A DNA stretch of 36,674 nucleotides from an uncultured Clostridia bacterium (GTDB lineage: Bacteria > Bacillota > Clostridia > Oscillospirales > Ruminococcaceae), in the NCBI GenBank assembly GCA_944382845.1, contig CALWNN010000065.1, positions 1 to 36,674 of the forward strand. The letters run 5' to 3'. The translations under genes and the position numbers were made by a program. Positions 24,469-33,410 of this stretch are shown here, one piece after another (position 1 is the stretch's first letter; every line of letters begins with the position of its first letter). Under the pieces are notes generated by a model, which searched no databases, was not told where the DNA came from, and was given only the letters and a program-made list of their open reading frames with translations.

Positions 24469-26247
24469 ATGGATAACATTTTTATGTTTATCACGCTTTT
24501 CGGTGGACTTGCTTTGTTCCTATACGGAATGAACATGATGGGAAGCGGTCTTGAAAAGCTGGCAGGAGGAAAGCTTGAAAGAATATTTGAAAAGCTTACT
24601 TCAAACATTGTAAAAGCTATTCTTCTCGGTGCGGGAGTGACCTGTATAATACAGTCGTCCTCTGCAACGACGGTAATGCTTGTGGGATTTGTAAATTCAG
24701 GCATTATGAAGCTTCGTCAGGCTATCGGAGTTATTATGGGCGCCAATATCGGTACTACAATAACTGCGTGGATACTCAGCCTTTCGGGTATCGAGGGAGA
24801 TACTTTCTTTATCAGGATGTTGAACCCTAATGCGTTTTCACCGATCATAGCCGTTATCGGTATTTATCTTTTCATGTTTTCTAAGAAGCCGAAGAAAAAT
24901 GATATCGGCGCTATTTGTCTGGGATTTGCCATCCTTATGACAGGTATGAACATCATGAGTACTTCTGTTGAGCCTCTTGCTGATGTTCCTCAGTTCCAGA
25001 ATCTTATGATAGCATTTTCCGATAATCCTCTTCTCGGTGTTCTTGCGGGAACTGTACTTACCGGCATTATCCAGTCGTCCTCTGCGTCGGTAGGTATTCT
25101 ACAGGCGCTTTCCGCTACGAATGCGATCACATTCGGAACTGCCCTTCCTATTATTTTGGGACAGAACATCGGTACTTGCGTTACCGCTATTATCTCTTCG
25201 ATAGGAACTTCGAAAAACGCAAAGAGAGTTGCCTGTGTTCACCTTTACTTTAACATTATAGGAACGATAATATTCCTTACAGCTTTCTACACTCTCAATT
25301 CGTTTATACATTTCTCTTTTGCCAACAGCATTGTAAACGAAGTACAGATAGCTATCGTACATACCATATTCAATATTACAACGACTCTTATTCTTGCGCC
25401 GTTTGCTAAATTACTTGAAAAGCTTGCATTCCTTACTATCAAGGACAGCGCGGAGGATATCAAGAGAGATGAGGAATTCAAGCTTCTTGACGACAGATTC
25501 CTTTCTTCTCCTTCCTTTGCGATTGAACAGTGCAAGGGCATGACAATAAGAATGGCTGAACTTACAAGAGAAACTATCAAGCAGGCTATCGAGATCTCTC
25601 ACGGCTATACCGAGCAGTTGGATCTTGCCATACATGAAAATGAATCCAGGACCGATATGTATGAGGATAAGCTTGGGACCTATCTTGTAAAGATATCCGC
25701 AAAGGATCTTTCGGTAAGCGATGGACAGAACATATCTACTCTTCTTCACTGTATCGGCGATTTTGAGAGAATTTCTGACCATGCTGCGAATATCGTTAAG
25801 GTGGCAAAGGAAAAGTACGATAAGAATATTGAATTTTCCGACAAGGCAAGAAAAGAACTTGAGGTGGTTTTAAAGGCTATCGACGAGGTGGTTGATCTTG
25901 CTATAGATGCATTTATAAACGACGATATTGAAAAGGCAAAGAGGGTCGAGCCTCTTGAGGAAGTTATCGATCAGCTTAATAAGAAACTTAAAAATCGTCA
26001 CATACTCCGACTTCAGGAGGGAACCTGTACTATTGAACTTGGATTTGTATTCATTGATTTCCTTACAAATCTTGAAAGAGTATCGGATCACTGCTCGAAT
26101 ATTGCGGTTTGCCTTATACAGTCAAAGGATGCAAACTTCGACACTCACGAATATATTCATGAGCTTAAGGCTTCCGGAACAGAGTTTGACGATATGGTAA
26201 AACATTATTTGGAAGAATATAAGCTTCCTGCAAAGGCAGCTTTATAA
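24469..26247 (+). CDS. Na+/phosphate cotransporter with C-terminal PhoU domain
   Basis: 592 residues. The two inverted Na/Pi-cotransporter repeats each contain the QSSSA substrate motif (Gln62 and Gln202) within an eight-helix membrane region (about 1-310). A PhoU-like helical domain occupies about 340-560 (IGDFERISDHAANIVK, LERVSDHCSNIAV). This is the YjbB/NptA-like family, which moves phosphate with sodium; the direction (import or efflux) varies. The start at 24469 has TAAGGAG 6 nt upstream; an earlier in-frame TTG at 24451 lacks one. It stands alone between phoU and the regulator genes, behind its own Pho-type promoter. Confidence 0.92.
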   Translation: MDNIFMFITLFGGLALFLYGMNMMGSGLEKLAGGKLERIFEKLTSNIVKAILLGAGVTCIIQSSSATTVMLVGFVNSGIMKLRQAIGVIMGANIGTTITAWILSLSGIEGDTFFIRMLNPNAFSPIIAVIGIYLFMFSKKPKKNDIGAICLGFAILMTGMNIMSTSVEPLADVPQFQNLMIAFSDNPLLGVLAGTVLTGIIQSSSASVGILQALSATNAITFGTALPIILGQNIGTCVTAIISSIGTSKNAKRVACVHLYFNIIGTIIFLTAFYTLNSFIHFSFANSIVNEVQIAIVHTIFNITTTLILAPFAKLLEKLAFLTIKDSAEDIKRDEEFKLLDDRFLSSPSFAIEQCKGMTIRMAELTRETIKQAIEISHGYTEQLDLAIHENESRTDMYEDKLGTYLVKISAKDLSVSDGQNISTLLHCIGDFERISDHAANIVKVAKEKYDKNIEFSDKARKELEVVLKAIDEVVDLAIDAFINDDIEKAKRVEPLEEVIDQLNKKLKNRHILRLQEGTCTIELGFVFIDFLTNLERVSDHCSNIAVCLIQSKDANFDTHEYIHELKASGTEFDDMVKHYLEEYKLPAKAAL

Positions 26248-26250
26248 TTA

Positions 26251-26344
26251 TCGCTGAAAGACTGAGGAGCTTACGCTTCTTTTTCCGGGCTGCAATCTTT
26301 GCAGTCTGATTAAGCGAACTTGTCAGGCTTTGCTCTGATTTTAA
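26251..26344 (+). repeat. Modular hairpin repeat, copy G (headless)
   Basis: It starts at CTGAAAGACTGAGGAGC, then has GGCTGCAATC/TTTGCAGTC and GATTAAGCGAACTTGTC modules, and ends in GCTTTGCTCTGATTTTAA only 21 nt before the response-regulator start. The head is missing. Confidence 0.7.
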
Positions 26345-26365
26345 GATCACGAAAGGAAGAATGAT

Positions 26366-27046
26366 ATGGCTTTGATCTATTGTGTTGAAGACGATGAAGG
26401 AATAAGAGAGCTTATTTCCTGCGCGCTTAAATCGGGAGGATACGAGGTTGCGCCTTACGACTGTGCAAAATCCCTTTACTCCTCACTTAAGACAAACAAG
26501 CCGGATCTCATTCTTCTTGACATAATGCTTCCGGACGAGGACGGTCTTTCGATTTTAAAAAAGCTTAAGGCCGAACCGGTTTATACGGATATTCCTGTTA
26601 TTATGCTTACGGCAAAGACAACTGAAATAGACAAGGTTCAGGGACTTGAAGCCGGAGCAGATGATTATATCACCAAGCCTTTTGGGGTAATGGAGCTTTT
26701 ATCGAGAATAAAGGCAGTTTTAAGACGTACCAACAGACAGGTTCCCGAGTCTGAGATTATACTTGTTGACGGGCTTTCTCTTGACATTTCAAAGAGAGTC
26801 GTAAGTTATAACGGCGCTGAGGTAAATCTCACCTATAAGGAATTTGAGCTTTTGGCCTATCTTATGAAGCACAAAAGCATTGCGGTAAACCGTGACAAGC
26901 TTATGGAAAAGGTCTGGGGCTTCAACTACGAAGGAGAAACGAGAACTGTGGATATGCATATCAAGACTTTAAGACAGAAACTTGAAGGAGCAGGGTGCGT
27001 TGACGTTATAAAAACCATCCGAGGGGTCGGTTATAAAATAGGATAA
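26366..27046 (+). CDS. phoP: OmpR/PhoB-family response regulator (PhoP/PhoB-like)
   Basis: 226 residues. The N-terminal receiver domain has the acidic pocket EDD (8-10), phospho-acceptor Asp52 in LLDIMLPD, the switch Thr in MLTAKT and Lys in TKPF. The C-terminal winged-helix DNA-binding domain ends in KTIRGVGYKIG. Its position after the pst/PhoU/Na-Pi genes and before a PhoR-like kinase, plus PhoP-box-like repeats in two nearby promoters, supports the phosphate-response assignment. The TAA stop is formed by the head of the following hairpin repeat. Confidence 0.9.
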   Translation: MALIYCVEDDEGIRELISCALKSGGYEVAPYDCAKSLYSSLKTNKPDLILLDIMLPDEDGLSILKKLKAEPVYTDIPVIMLTAKTTEIDKVQGLEAGADDYITKPFGVMELLSRIKAVLRRTNRQVPESEIILVDGLSLDISKRVVSYNGAEVNLTYKEFELLAYLMKHKSIAVNRDKLMEKVWGFNYEGETRTVDMHIKTLRQKLEGAGCVDVIKTIRGVGYKIG

Positions 27047-27197
27047 CCAAGTCGCCGATGTCCCCCTGTCTAAACGGCAGGTCTTGCTGAATATTCAGCA
27101 GGTCAGCCTTCTATAAGGCGGGGTCCATTCAGTTTTTCAGTGGGGGGGTTAAACCCCCACTGAAAAACTGAAGAGCTTTGTTCCGATTAAAATTGAA
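27043..27197 (+). repeat. Modular hairpin repeat, copy H (supplies phoP stop codon)
   Basis: The head ATAACCAAGTCGCCGATG begins inside the last sense codon of the regulator and provides its TAA. Modules: CTGTC/GGCAG, CTTGCTGAA/TTCAGCAGG, GCCTT/AAGGC, TTTTTCAGTGGGGG with CCCCCACTGAAAAA, then a shortened GAAGAGC module and the tail GTTCCGATTAAAAT. Confidence 0.88.
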
Positions 27198-27208
27198 AAT
27201 GTAAAAAT

Positions 27209-27241
27209 AAGGGAAGCTTTCTTTAAGTAGAGGCTTCCCTT
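27209..27241 (+). other. Hairpin between regulator and kinase genes
   Basis: AAGGGAAGC (27209-27217) pairs with GCTTCCCTT (27233-27241). No T-run follows, so it is not a clear terminator; it may modulate read-through from the regulator to the kinase gene. Confidence 0.5.
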
Positions 27242-27280
27242 AAATAAAATCCTCATATGATTTTTACGGGAGTGATTATT

Positions 27281-28978
27281 TTGCAGAAAAAAATATTCAG
27301 AAGCATATGCTTTACTGTTTTGGCGTCAATGATATTTTTTGTTGTAACAGTGCTTTGCATTGCCTATAAATTCTATCTTGACGAAGCAGAAACCGAGCTT
27401 AAGACTATAGTTGCATTGATAACCAAGGCTGACTATTCGGACGAGGAAATAGTGGAAATTCTTGAAAGTAGTGTGGATTACGATATAAGATATACACGAG
27501 TTGACAAAGACGGAAATGTACTTTTTGACAACAATTATGATGCGTCAAGGCTTGATAACCACATTGACCGACAGGAAATATCCGAAGCTTTAAATAACGG
27601 AAAGGGTGCGTCAACAAGACGTTCCACAACAGCAGGAACAGTAAACTATTATGTTGCAGTAAGCGACGGAGAGTCTGTAATAAGACTTTCAAGAGATGTG
27701 AGAGGGATGCTTTCACTGTTTCTGGGAGTTGTGCCGGTGGTCATTTGTATTGCGGGAATAGTTATGATAGTAGCCACTCTTGTATCAATGAAACTTTCGG
27801 AAAGCGCCATAAGACCAATACAAAAGCTTGTTACAAATCTTGATGTGCTTAACGAAGAGCAGCAATATGATGTTGAATATGAAGAACTTGAGCCTATCGT
27901 TGAAGCAATGAAACGGCTTTCTGCAAGGCTTTCAAAGTATATTTCAAGGTTAAAGACCGAAAAGGAAACCATTACCCTTATCACTGAGAACATGGTCGAG
28001 GGAATGATAATACTTGACGAAAAGCGTGACATTCTTTCGGTAAACAAAAGCGCCATTAGCTATTTAAATCCAAAGTTTGAGCTTAATACGCAGGCCAATA
28101 TCTTACAGCTTACAAGAAATGCAAATCTTACCGAGGCGATTGACAAGACTGATGAAAAAGATTTTGCAAACGGTATAATCGCTACCGCGGAGCATCAATT
28201 AAGGTTTTTTGTAAATAAAATAGATGTAAACGGAGTAAAGGGGTATATGATACTTCTGATTGACGCTACGGAAAGTCTGCGCGCGGAAGAAATAAGAAAA
28301 GACTTTTCCGCAAATGTTTCTCACGAGCTGAAAACTCCTCTCACCACTATAAAAGGTTTTGGCGAAATGCTTGAAAACGGCATAATAACCGCTCCTGAGG
28401 ATATAAAGAAGTACGGAGGCACCATATACCGTGAAAGCGAGCGTCTTTTGCAACTTATCAATGATATTATCAGGCTTTCTGAAATTGAAGAGATGTCCGC
28501 TGATGATTCTGTTACAAATGTAAATCTTCTAAAAACCGCAAACGATGTTTGTGAGATACTCCAGCCCAAGGCGGACAGTCATGGAATATCGCTTTTTGTT
28601 TCGGGTGAAAGGTTTGATATAAGCGCAAATCAAAGTTACATTTCAGAGCTTATGTTAAATCTTGTAGACAACTCAATAAAATACAACAATCCGGGCGGTC
28701 ATGTATGGATTGAGATAAAGAAAAAAGGGAATAATGCAGTTATAAAAGTCAAGGACGACGGAATTGGAATTTCCGAAAAGCATCAGAAAAGGATTTTTGA
28801 GAGATTTTACAGAGTTGACAAAAGCCGTTCCAAGCAGACAGGCGGCACGGGACTGGGACTTTCCATTGTCAAGCATATTGCTTCCTATCATCATGGAAGC
28901 GTTAATCTTGAAAGTTCAAGCGGCGAGGGAACAACTGTTACGGTTACTATCCCTATTGCTCAGGTTGGAATGATATAG
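27281..28978 (+). CDS. phoR: PhoR-like sensor histidine kinase
   Basis: 565 residues. Two membrane segments (about 5-26 and 146-166) bracket an extracellular sensor region. A HAMP-like linker and PAS-like region follow, then the HisKA domain with phospho-acceptor His348 in SHELKTP and a HATPase_c domain with N-box LMLNLVDNSIKYN, DDGIGI, FERFYRVDKSR and GTGLGLSIVKH. It likely phosphorylates the adjacent regulator in low phosphate. The TTG at 27281 is preferred because GGGAG (27268-27272) is 8 nt upstream; the ATG at 27257 lacks a ribosome binding site. It is separated from phoP by 234 nt carrying a hairpin repeat, an unusual gap for this pair. Confidence 0.9.
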   Translation: MQKKIFRSICFTVLASMIFFVVTVLCIAYKFYLDEAETELKTIVALITKADYSDEEIVEILESSVDYDIRYTRVDKDGNVLFDNNYDASRLDNHIDRQEISEALNNGKGASTRRSTTAGTVNYYVAVSDGESVIRLSRDVRGMLSLFLGVVPVVICIAGIVMIVATLVSMKLSESAIRPIQKLVTNLDVLNEEQQYDVEYEELEPIVEAMKRLSARLSKYISRLKTEKETITLITENMVEGMIILDEKRDILSVNKSAISYLNPKFELNTQANILQLTRNANLTEAIDKTDEKDFANGIIATAEHQLRFFVNKIDVNGVKGYMILLIDATESLRAEEIRKDFSANVSHELKTPLTTIKGFGEMLENGIITAPEDIKKYGGTIYRESERLLQLINDIIRLSEIEEMSADDSVTNVNLLKTANDVCEILQPKADSHGISLFVSGERFDISANQSYISELMLNLVDNSIKYNNPGGHVWIEIKKKGNNAVIKVKDDGIGISEKHQKRIFERFYRVDKSRSKQTGGTGLGLSIVKHIASYHHGSVNLESSSGEGTTVTVTIPIAQVGMI

Positions 28979-28980
28979 TT

Positions 28981-29030
28981 GCACGAAGTGCGTGCGGGGG
29001 AGGAACTGAGTTCCTTTGCTCTGATTTGAA
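28981..29030 (+). repeat. Modular hairpin repeat, short degenerate copy I
   Basis: The GCACGAAGTGC hairpin, GAGGAACTGAGTTCC hairpin and tail TTTGCTCTGATTTGAAA resemble the 3' half of the family. The rest of the gene-free stretch 28979-29333 holds only the glgP promoter. Confidence 0.5.
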
Positions 29031-29200
29031 ATTTTGATTTGATATTATTTGTATATTTTTTTAATGCTCCATAATTTTAAAAGTGAGAGTTGATTAGTAA
29101 ACCGAAAGATGCCGGAAAACCCATGTTTTGATTTGTTATTGTTAAACTTATATATAAAACGTAAATTATTTATGTGTTTTATCTTATTTATCAAATAAAG

Positions 29201-29229
29201 TTGAAATTTTGTCTGAAGTTTAATATAAT
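29201..29229 (+). promoter_or_regulatory. Promoter of glycogen phosphorylase gene
   Basis: TTGAAA (29201-29206), a 17-bp spacer and a perfect TATAAT (29224-29229), about 105 nt before the start codon. Confidence 0.8.
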
Positions 29230-29333
29230 AGTAAATGAGTATCATATGCGTTTAAAATAAACGTGTAGAAATGGGTGAAAAGCTGCTCTGATATTTCGGG
29301 GTGAATTGTAATTTAATATATGGAGGATTTGAT

Positions 29334-31760
29334 ATGGCAGATTCAAAAAAGACAAGCATGGTTATGCCGAAGCTTATTTCAAAAGAGGAACTTAAAACGA
29401 GGTTTGTTCAGGTGCTTAACGACGATTATTCGGTAACTCCTGATTCTGCTTCCGACAAGCAGGTTTACGAGGCTCTTTCAAAGGTTGTTGTAAAGCTTCT
29501 CAGCGACAAGAGAAAGCGCTTTTTGAATAAGACACACTCCGCCGGAAGAAAGCAGGTTTTTTACCTGTCAATGGAATTTCTTATGGGACGTTCTTTGAAA
29601 TCAAGTCTTTATAACCTTGAGATAGTTGATGAGGCTACTTCTACTCTTAAGGACTTTGGCATCAATATAAACAGTATTTATGAAATGGAACCTGACGCAG
29701 GTCTTGGAAATGGCGGTCTCGGACGACTTGCCGCCTGCTATCTTGACGCTCTTGCAACTCAGGGATACTGCGCAACAGGTTATTCAATCTGCTATGAGTA
29801 CGGAATTTTCAAGCAGAAGTTAGAGGACGGATGGCAGGTAGAGCTTCCTGATAACTGGCTTCCCGGAGGAAAGATCTGGCTCACTCCAAACTATGACAAA
29901 GCTGTAGAGATTCATTTTGACGGCGAACTTAAAGAGTACTGGGATCAGCAGTATCACTGTGTGACTCATGAAAACTATACGTCAGTTATGGCTGTCCCTT
30001 ATGATATGTATGTTTCCGGTTTTGACAGCGAAGGGGTTTCACTTTTGAGACTCTGGAAGGCTGAAAGCCCCAACTTTGATATGATTATGTTCAACAAGGG
30101 CGATTATTCAAAGGCTCTCGGACAGAACATCTTTGCTCAGGCAATATCGAAAGTCCTTTATCCTAACGACAACCACGCAGAAGGAAAATCACTTCGTTTA
30201 AGACAGCAGTATTTCCTTTGCGCCGCATCAATCGGAGATATTGTAAACCATCATATGAGCGTTTACGGAACTCTCGATAACCTTGCCGATAAGGTGGCTA
30301 TCCACATTAACGACACCCATCCGACTCTTGCTATTCCTGAGCTTATGCGAGTTCTTCTTGACGACTGCGGATACGAATGGGACAAGGCTTGGGATATTGT
30401 TACAAAGACATTTGCTTACACAAACCACACTGTTATGCAGGAGGCTCTTGAAAAGTGGGATTGCAACCTTTTAAGGTCGGTTACTCCAAGAATTTTCTCA
30501 ATTATAGTAGAAATTAATGAACGCTATTGCCGTGATCTCTGGGAAAAGACCCATGACGAGGCGAAATGCACAAGAATGTCCATTATTTCAAATAATATGG
30601 TCAAAATGGCTAACCTGTGTGTTCATGCAAGCCACAGCGTAAACGGCGTTGCAAAAATCCACTCTGAAATTATCAAGAGCGAAACTTTTGCCGATGAGTA
30701 TTCAATTACTCCTGAAAAGTTCAAGAACGTTACAAACGGTATTGCTTACAGAAGATGGCTCTACCAGTCAAATCCCGGACTTACCGCTCTTCTTAAGGAA
30801 AGCATTGGTGACGGCTTCCTCAAGGACGCTTCAAAGCTTTCTGAGTTTAAAAAGTTTGAGGACGACAAGGCTGTTCTTGAAAGACTCGCACAGATCAAGC
30901 TTGACAACAAAAACAAATTTGCGAAATATGTAAAGAACCAGTACGGAGTTACGCTTAACATGGATTCTGTCTTTGACGTTCAGGTAAAGAGACTTCACGA
31001 ATACAAGAGACAGCACCTTAACGCTCTTAATATAATTGCAGAGTATAATTATCTCAAGAAAAATCCTGATGCGGACTTTACGCCGAAGACCTATATTTTT
31101 GCAGCCAAGGCGGCTCCCGGATACTACCTTGCAAAGCAGATAATCAAGCTTATCTGGAATATTTCGGAGGAACTTAAGAAAAATCCAAAGATCAACGAAA
31201 AGCTTTCTGTAATATTCCTTGAGGATTACTGCGTATCACTTTCTGAGATTCTCATGCCTGCCGCTGAAGTTTCCGAGCAGATCTCTCTTGCGGGAACAGA
31301 AGCTTCCGGAACAGGTAATATGAAGCTTATGATAAACGGCGCTATCACCCTTGGAACAATGGACGGCGCAAACGTTGAAATTCATGAGCAGGTAGGTACA
31401 GACAACATTATTGTGTTCGGTATGGAGGTTGACGAGGTCAATTCAAGAAAGCCTTCCTACAATCCTGAGCAGCTTTATATGTCAAATCCTGTTATCAAGA
31501 GAGCAGTTGACCTTATGTACAGCGGAATAAACGGCGAAACATTCAACGATGTTGCAAATTCCCTCAAATTAAAGGATCCATATATGGTTCTGGCTGACTT
31601 CGACTCATATCAGATGGCTCAGAAGTATGCTTCCGAGACATATCTCGACAAAATGAAGTGGCAGAAGATGTCTCTTAACAACATTGCCGGCGCCGGAATT
31701 TTTTCAGCCGACAGATCTGTTGACGACTACGCAAGAGATATATGGGGACTTGTGAAGTAA
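29334..31760 (+). CDS. glgP: Glycogen/maltodextrin phosphorylase (GT35)
   Basis: 808 residues, the usual length for the family. It releases glucose-1-phosphate from alpha-1,4-glucans using phosphate. Visible hallmarks are GLGNGGLGRLAAC, HINDTHPTLAIPELMR, VKRLHEYKRQ and the pyridoxal-phosphate site EASGTGNMKLMING with Lys664. The start at 29334 (MADSKK) has GGAGG 7 nt upstream; an in-frame upstream ATG at 29301 lacks one. It is monocistronic, with its own promoter and a terminator. Substrate chain-length preference cannot be told from sequence. Confidence 0.97.
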   Translation: MADSKKTSMVMPKLISKEELKTRFVQVLNDDYSVTPDSASDKQVYEALSKVVVKLLSDKRKRFLNKTHSAGRKQVFYLSMEFLMGRSLKSSLYNLEIVDEATSTLKDFGININSIYEMEPDAGLGNGGLGRLAACYLDALATQGYCATGYSICYEYGIFKQKLEDGWQVELPDNWLPGGKIWLTPNYDKAVEIHFDGELKEYWDQQYHCVTHENYTSVMAVPYDMYVSGFDSEGVSLLRLWKAESPNFDMIMFNKGDYSKALGQNIFAQAISKVLYPNDNHAEGKSLRLRQQYFLCAASIGDIVNHHMSVYGTLDNLADKVAIHINDTHPTLAIPELMRVLLDDCGYEWDKAWDIVTKTFAYTNHTVMQEALEKWDCNLLRSVTPRIFSIIVEINERYCRDLWEKTHDEAKCTRMSIISNNMVKMANLCVHASHSVNGVAKIHSEIIKSETFADEYSITPEKFKNVTNGIAYRRWLYQSNPGLTALLKESIGDGFLKDASKLSEFKKFEDDKAVLERLAQIKLDNKNKFAKYVKNQYGVTLNMDSVFDVQVKRLHEYKRQHLNALNIIAEYNYLKKNPDADFTPKTYIFAAKAAPGYYLAKQIIKLIWNISEELKKNPKINEKLSVIFLEDYCVSLSEILMPAAEVSEQISLAGTEASGTGNMKLMINGAITLGTMDGANVEIHEQVGTDNIIVFGMEVDEVNSRKPSYNPEQLYMSNPVIKRAVDLMYSGINGETFNDVANSLKLKDPYMVLADFDSYQMAQKYASETYLDKMKWQKMSLNNIAGAGIFSADRSVDDYARDIWGLVK

Positions 31761-31795
31761 ATTCAAATTGACAAATCAAAACGTTAAAACGTAAA

Positions 31796-31833
31796 AACGT
31801 TCACTCCTTGAAAATTAGGAGCGAACGTTTTTT
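31796..31833. terminator. Bidirectional terminator between glgP and membrane protein gene
   Basis: AACGTTC-A-CTCCT pairs with AGGAG-C-GAACGTT (8-nt loop), followed by TTTTT on the plus strand. On the minus strand TTTTTACGTTTT follows, serving the convergent gene. Confidence 0.85.
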
Positions 31834-31852
31834 GTTATGTACGAAACGAAGA

Positions 31853-32446
31853 TTATTGATAATCGGGATAACTGTCAAAAAAAGCTGTTGTTCCTTCCTT
31901 GTGTACAACAATTATACGTAAAAACTTCGGATAACCTTTTTCTTTGCTGAATTTTTTTTCGGTGGTCTCCCACAAAAAGGCAAAGGCAAGGTGCGCTATT
32001 GTCAGATACAGGAATGAATTGTTGAGAAATGAGGATATATCAGCCGAAATCCACAAGACATCAACCGGAATGGTAATAAATACTGCCAGAAACGCCCCGA
32101 ATAATTCTTTCTTGACAAGCCCGAAATAAGTTATGCCAACAACAGAAAATGCAAGGGGAATGTCAACCGCTGTAAAGTCATGGTCGAAAATAAACATTAC
32201 GATGTAGACTATGGTGATTGTGCAAAGAAAAAGGCGAAGACTATTGATTATTTTTCGATACCTGAGAATAATGTTGCGGTGGGCGTTATACTCGTTTATT
32301 TGATTGAGAATAAGTCCGTTGGTGTCGGCGTAGCATATAAATTCGCCGGTTTCAAAACATTCATTGGGTATCTCGGGATAAACAGCGCTTTCTGCCACCG
32401 AATGATCCACAAAATCTGAATTGTCCGGTGTGTTTATATCGTACAT
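31853..32446 (-). CDS. Four-span membrane protein, unknown function
   Basis: 197 residues. A polar, acidic N-terminal region (about 1-68) is followed by four hydrophobic segments (about 70-87, 92-110, 115-134 and 143-160) and a short basic then mixed C-terminal tail. I recognise no family or catalytic motif. AAGGAAG lies upstream of the ATG, and the gene has its own promoter and shares a bidirectional terminator with glgP. It is divergent from the cupin/alcohol dehydrogenase operon. Confidence 0.75.
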   Translation of the reverse strand: MYDINTPDNSDFVDHSVAESAVYPEIPNECFETGEFICYADTNGLILNQINEYNAHRNIILRYRKIINSLRLFLCTITIVYIVMFIFDHDFTAVDIPLAFSVVGITYFGLVKKELFGAFLAVFITIPVDVLWISADISSFLNNSFLYLTIAHLAFAFLWETTEKKFSKEKGYPKFLRIIVVHKEGTTAFFDSYPDYQ

Positions 32447-32468
32447 ATCATCACTTCCTTACAATTAC

Positions 32469-32497
32469 ATTGTACCATAATTTTGCTTGAATTACAA
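32469..32497 (-). promoter_or_regulatory. Promoter of four-span membrane protein gene
   Basis: On the minus strand, TTGTAA (32497-32492), a 17-bp spacer and TACAAT (32474-32469), just upstream of the start at 32446. Confidence 0.65.
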
Positions 32498-32537
32498 TAG
32501 ACAAAGAGATAGAATTGTTAAATTTTTATTAAACCTC

Positions 32538-32568
32538 TTGACTTGGAGTGAACTCCATAGGTTACAAT
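32538..32568 (+). promoter_or_regulatory. MerR-family operator within a 19-bp-spacer promoter
   Basis: TTGACT (32538-32543) and TACAAT (32563-32568) are separated by 19 bp instead of 17. The spacer contains the perfect inverted repeat TGGAGT-GA-ACTCCA (32544-32557). Long spacers with such a dyad are the hallmark of MerR-type regulated promoters, where the bound activator untwists the DNA. The downstream CMD-cupin and alcohol dehydrogenase genes fit an aldehyde or electrophile-responsive regulator of the AdhR/NmlR kind. No merR-like gene is in this window. Confidence 0.82.
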
Positions 32569-32606
32569 ATACTTGGGAACAAAATTAATTAAAAGGAGGA
32601 TTTTTT

Positions 32607-33359
32607 ATGGCAGTAAAACAGACGGCAGGACGTGACGCATTAGGAGAATTTGCGCCGAAGTTTGCCCAGCTTAACGATGACGTTCTTTTTGGAGAGGTTT
32701 GGTCAAGAGAGGACAAGCTTTCCCTTCGTGACCGTTCGCTTGTTACTGTTGTGGCGTTAATGTCAATGGGGCTTACGGACTCGTCATTCAAGTATCATCT
32801 TGAATCTGCAAAGAAAAACGGCATAACAAAGGAAGAAATTGCCGAAATTTTAACTCATGCTGCATTTTACGCAGGTTGGCCAAAGGCGTGGGCGGCATTC
32901 CGTATGGCAAAAGAGGTATGGACAGAGGAAAATAAGGCGACGGACGGCAAGCAAGCCCATGCGGACAGCATGATTTTCCCCATTGGCGCACCAAATGATG
33001 GTTTTGCTCAGTATTTTTCGGGCAAGAGTTATCTTGCTCCTTTGGCGACAGGGCTTATGGGCATATTTAATGTGACTTTTGAACCTTCATGCAGAAACAA
33101 TTGGCATATTCACCACGCAAAGAAAGGCGGCGGACAAATTCTCATCTGCGTTTCAGGCAAGGGAATTTATCAGGAATGGGGAAAAGAGCCTGTTTATTTA
33201 AAGGAAGGAGATATTGTTGAGATACCTCCGGAAGTAAAGCACTGGCACGGAGCCGCAAAAAACAGTTGGTTTTCACACATTGCAATTGAAGTGCCCGGCG
33301 AAGAAGGCGCAAACGAGTGGCTTGAACCGGTAACTGACGAGGAGTATTTAAAGCTTTGA
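32607..33359 (+). CDS. Carboxymuconolactone decarboxylase-cupin fusion protein
   Basis: 250 residues. The N-terminal carboxymuconolactone decarboxylase-like (AhpD-fold) domain covers about 1-110 (RDRSLVTVVALMSMG, LTHAAFYAGWPKAWAAF). The C-terminal single cupin domain covers about 150-245, with likely metal ligands His167 and His169 (NNWHIHHAKKGGGQ) and His212/His214 (VKHWHGA). No CxxC redox pair is present in the first domain, so peroxidase activity of the AhpD kind is unlikely. The substrate is unknown. AAGGAGG precedes the ATG. It is the first gene of a two-gene operon under the MerR-type promoter. Confidence 0.9.
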   Translation: MAVKQTAGRDALGEFAPKFAQLNDDVLFGEVWSREDKLSLRDRSLVTVVALMSMGLTDSSFKYHLESAKKNGITKEEIAEILTHAAFYAGWPKAWAAFRMAKEVWTEENKATDGKQAHADSMIFPIGAPNDGFAQYFSGKSYLAPLATGLMGIFNVTFEPSCRNNWHIHHAKKGGGQILICVSGKGIYQEWGKEPVYLKEGDIVEIPPEVKHWHGAAKNSWFSHIAIEVPGEEGANEWLEPVTDEEYLKL

Positions 33360-33410
33360 TAAAATGGCAGTCTGCCATGAAGATAAAGAATAATAAAAAG
33401 GAGAATTATT

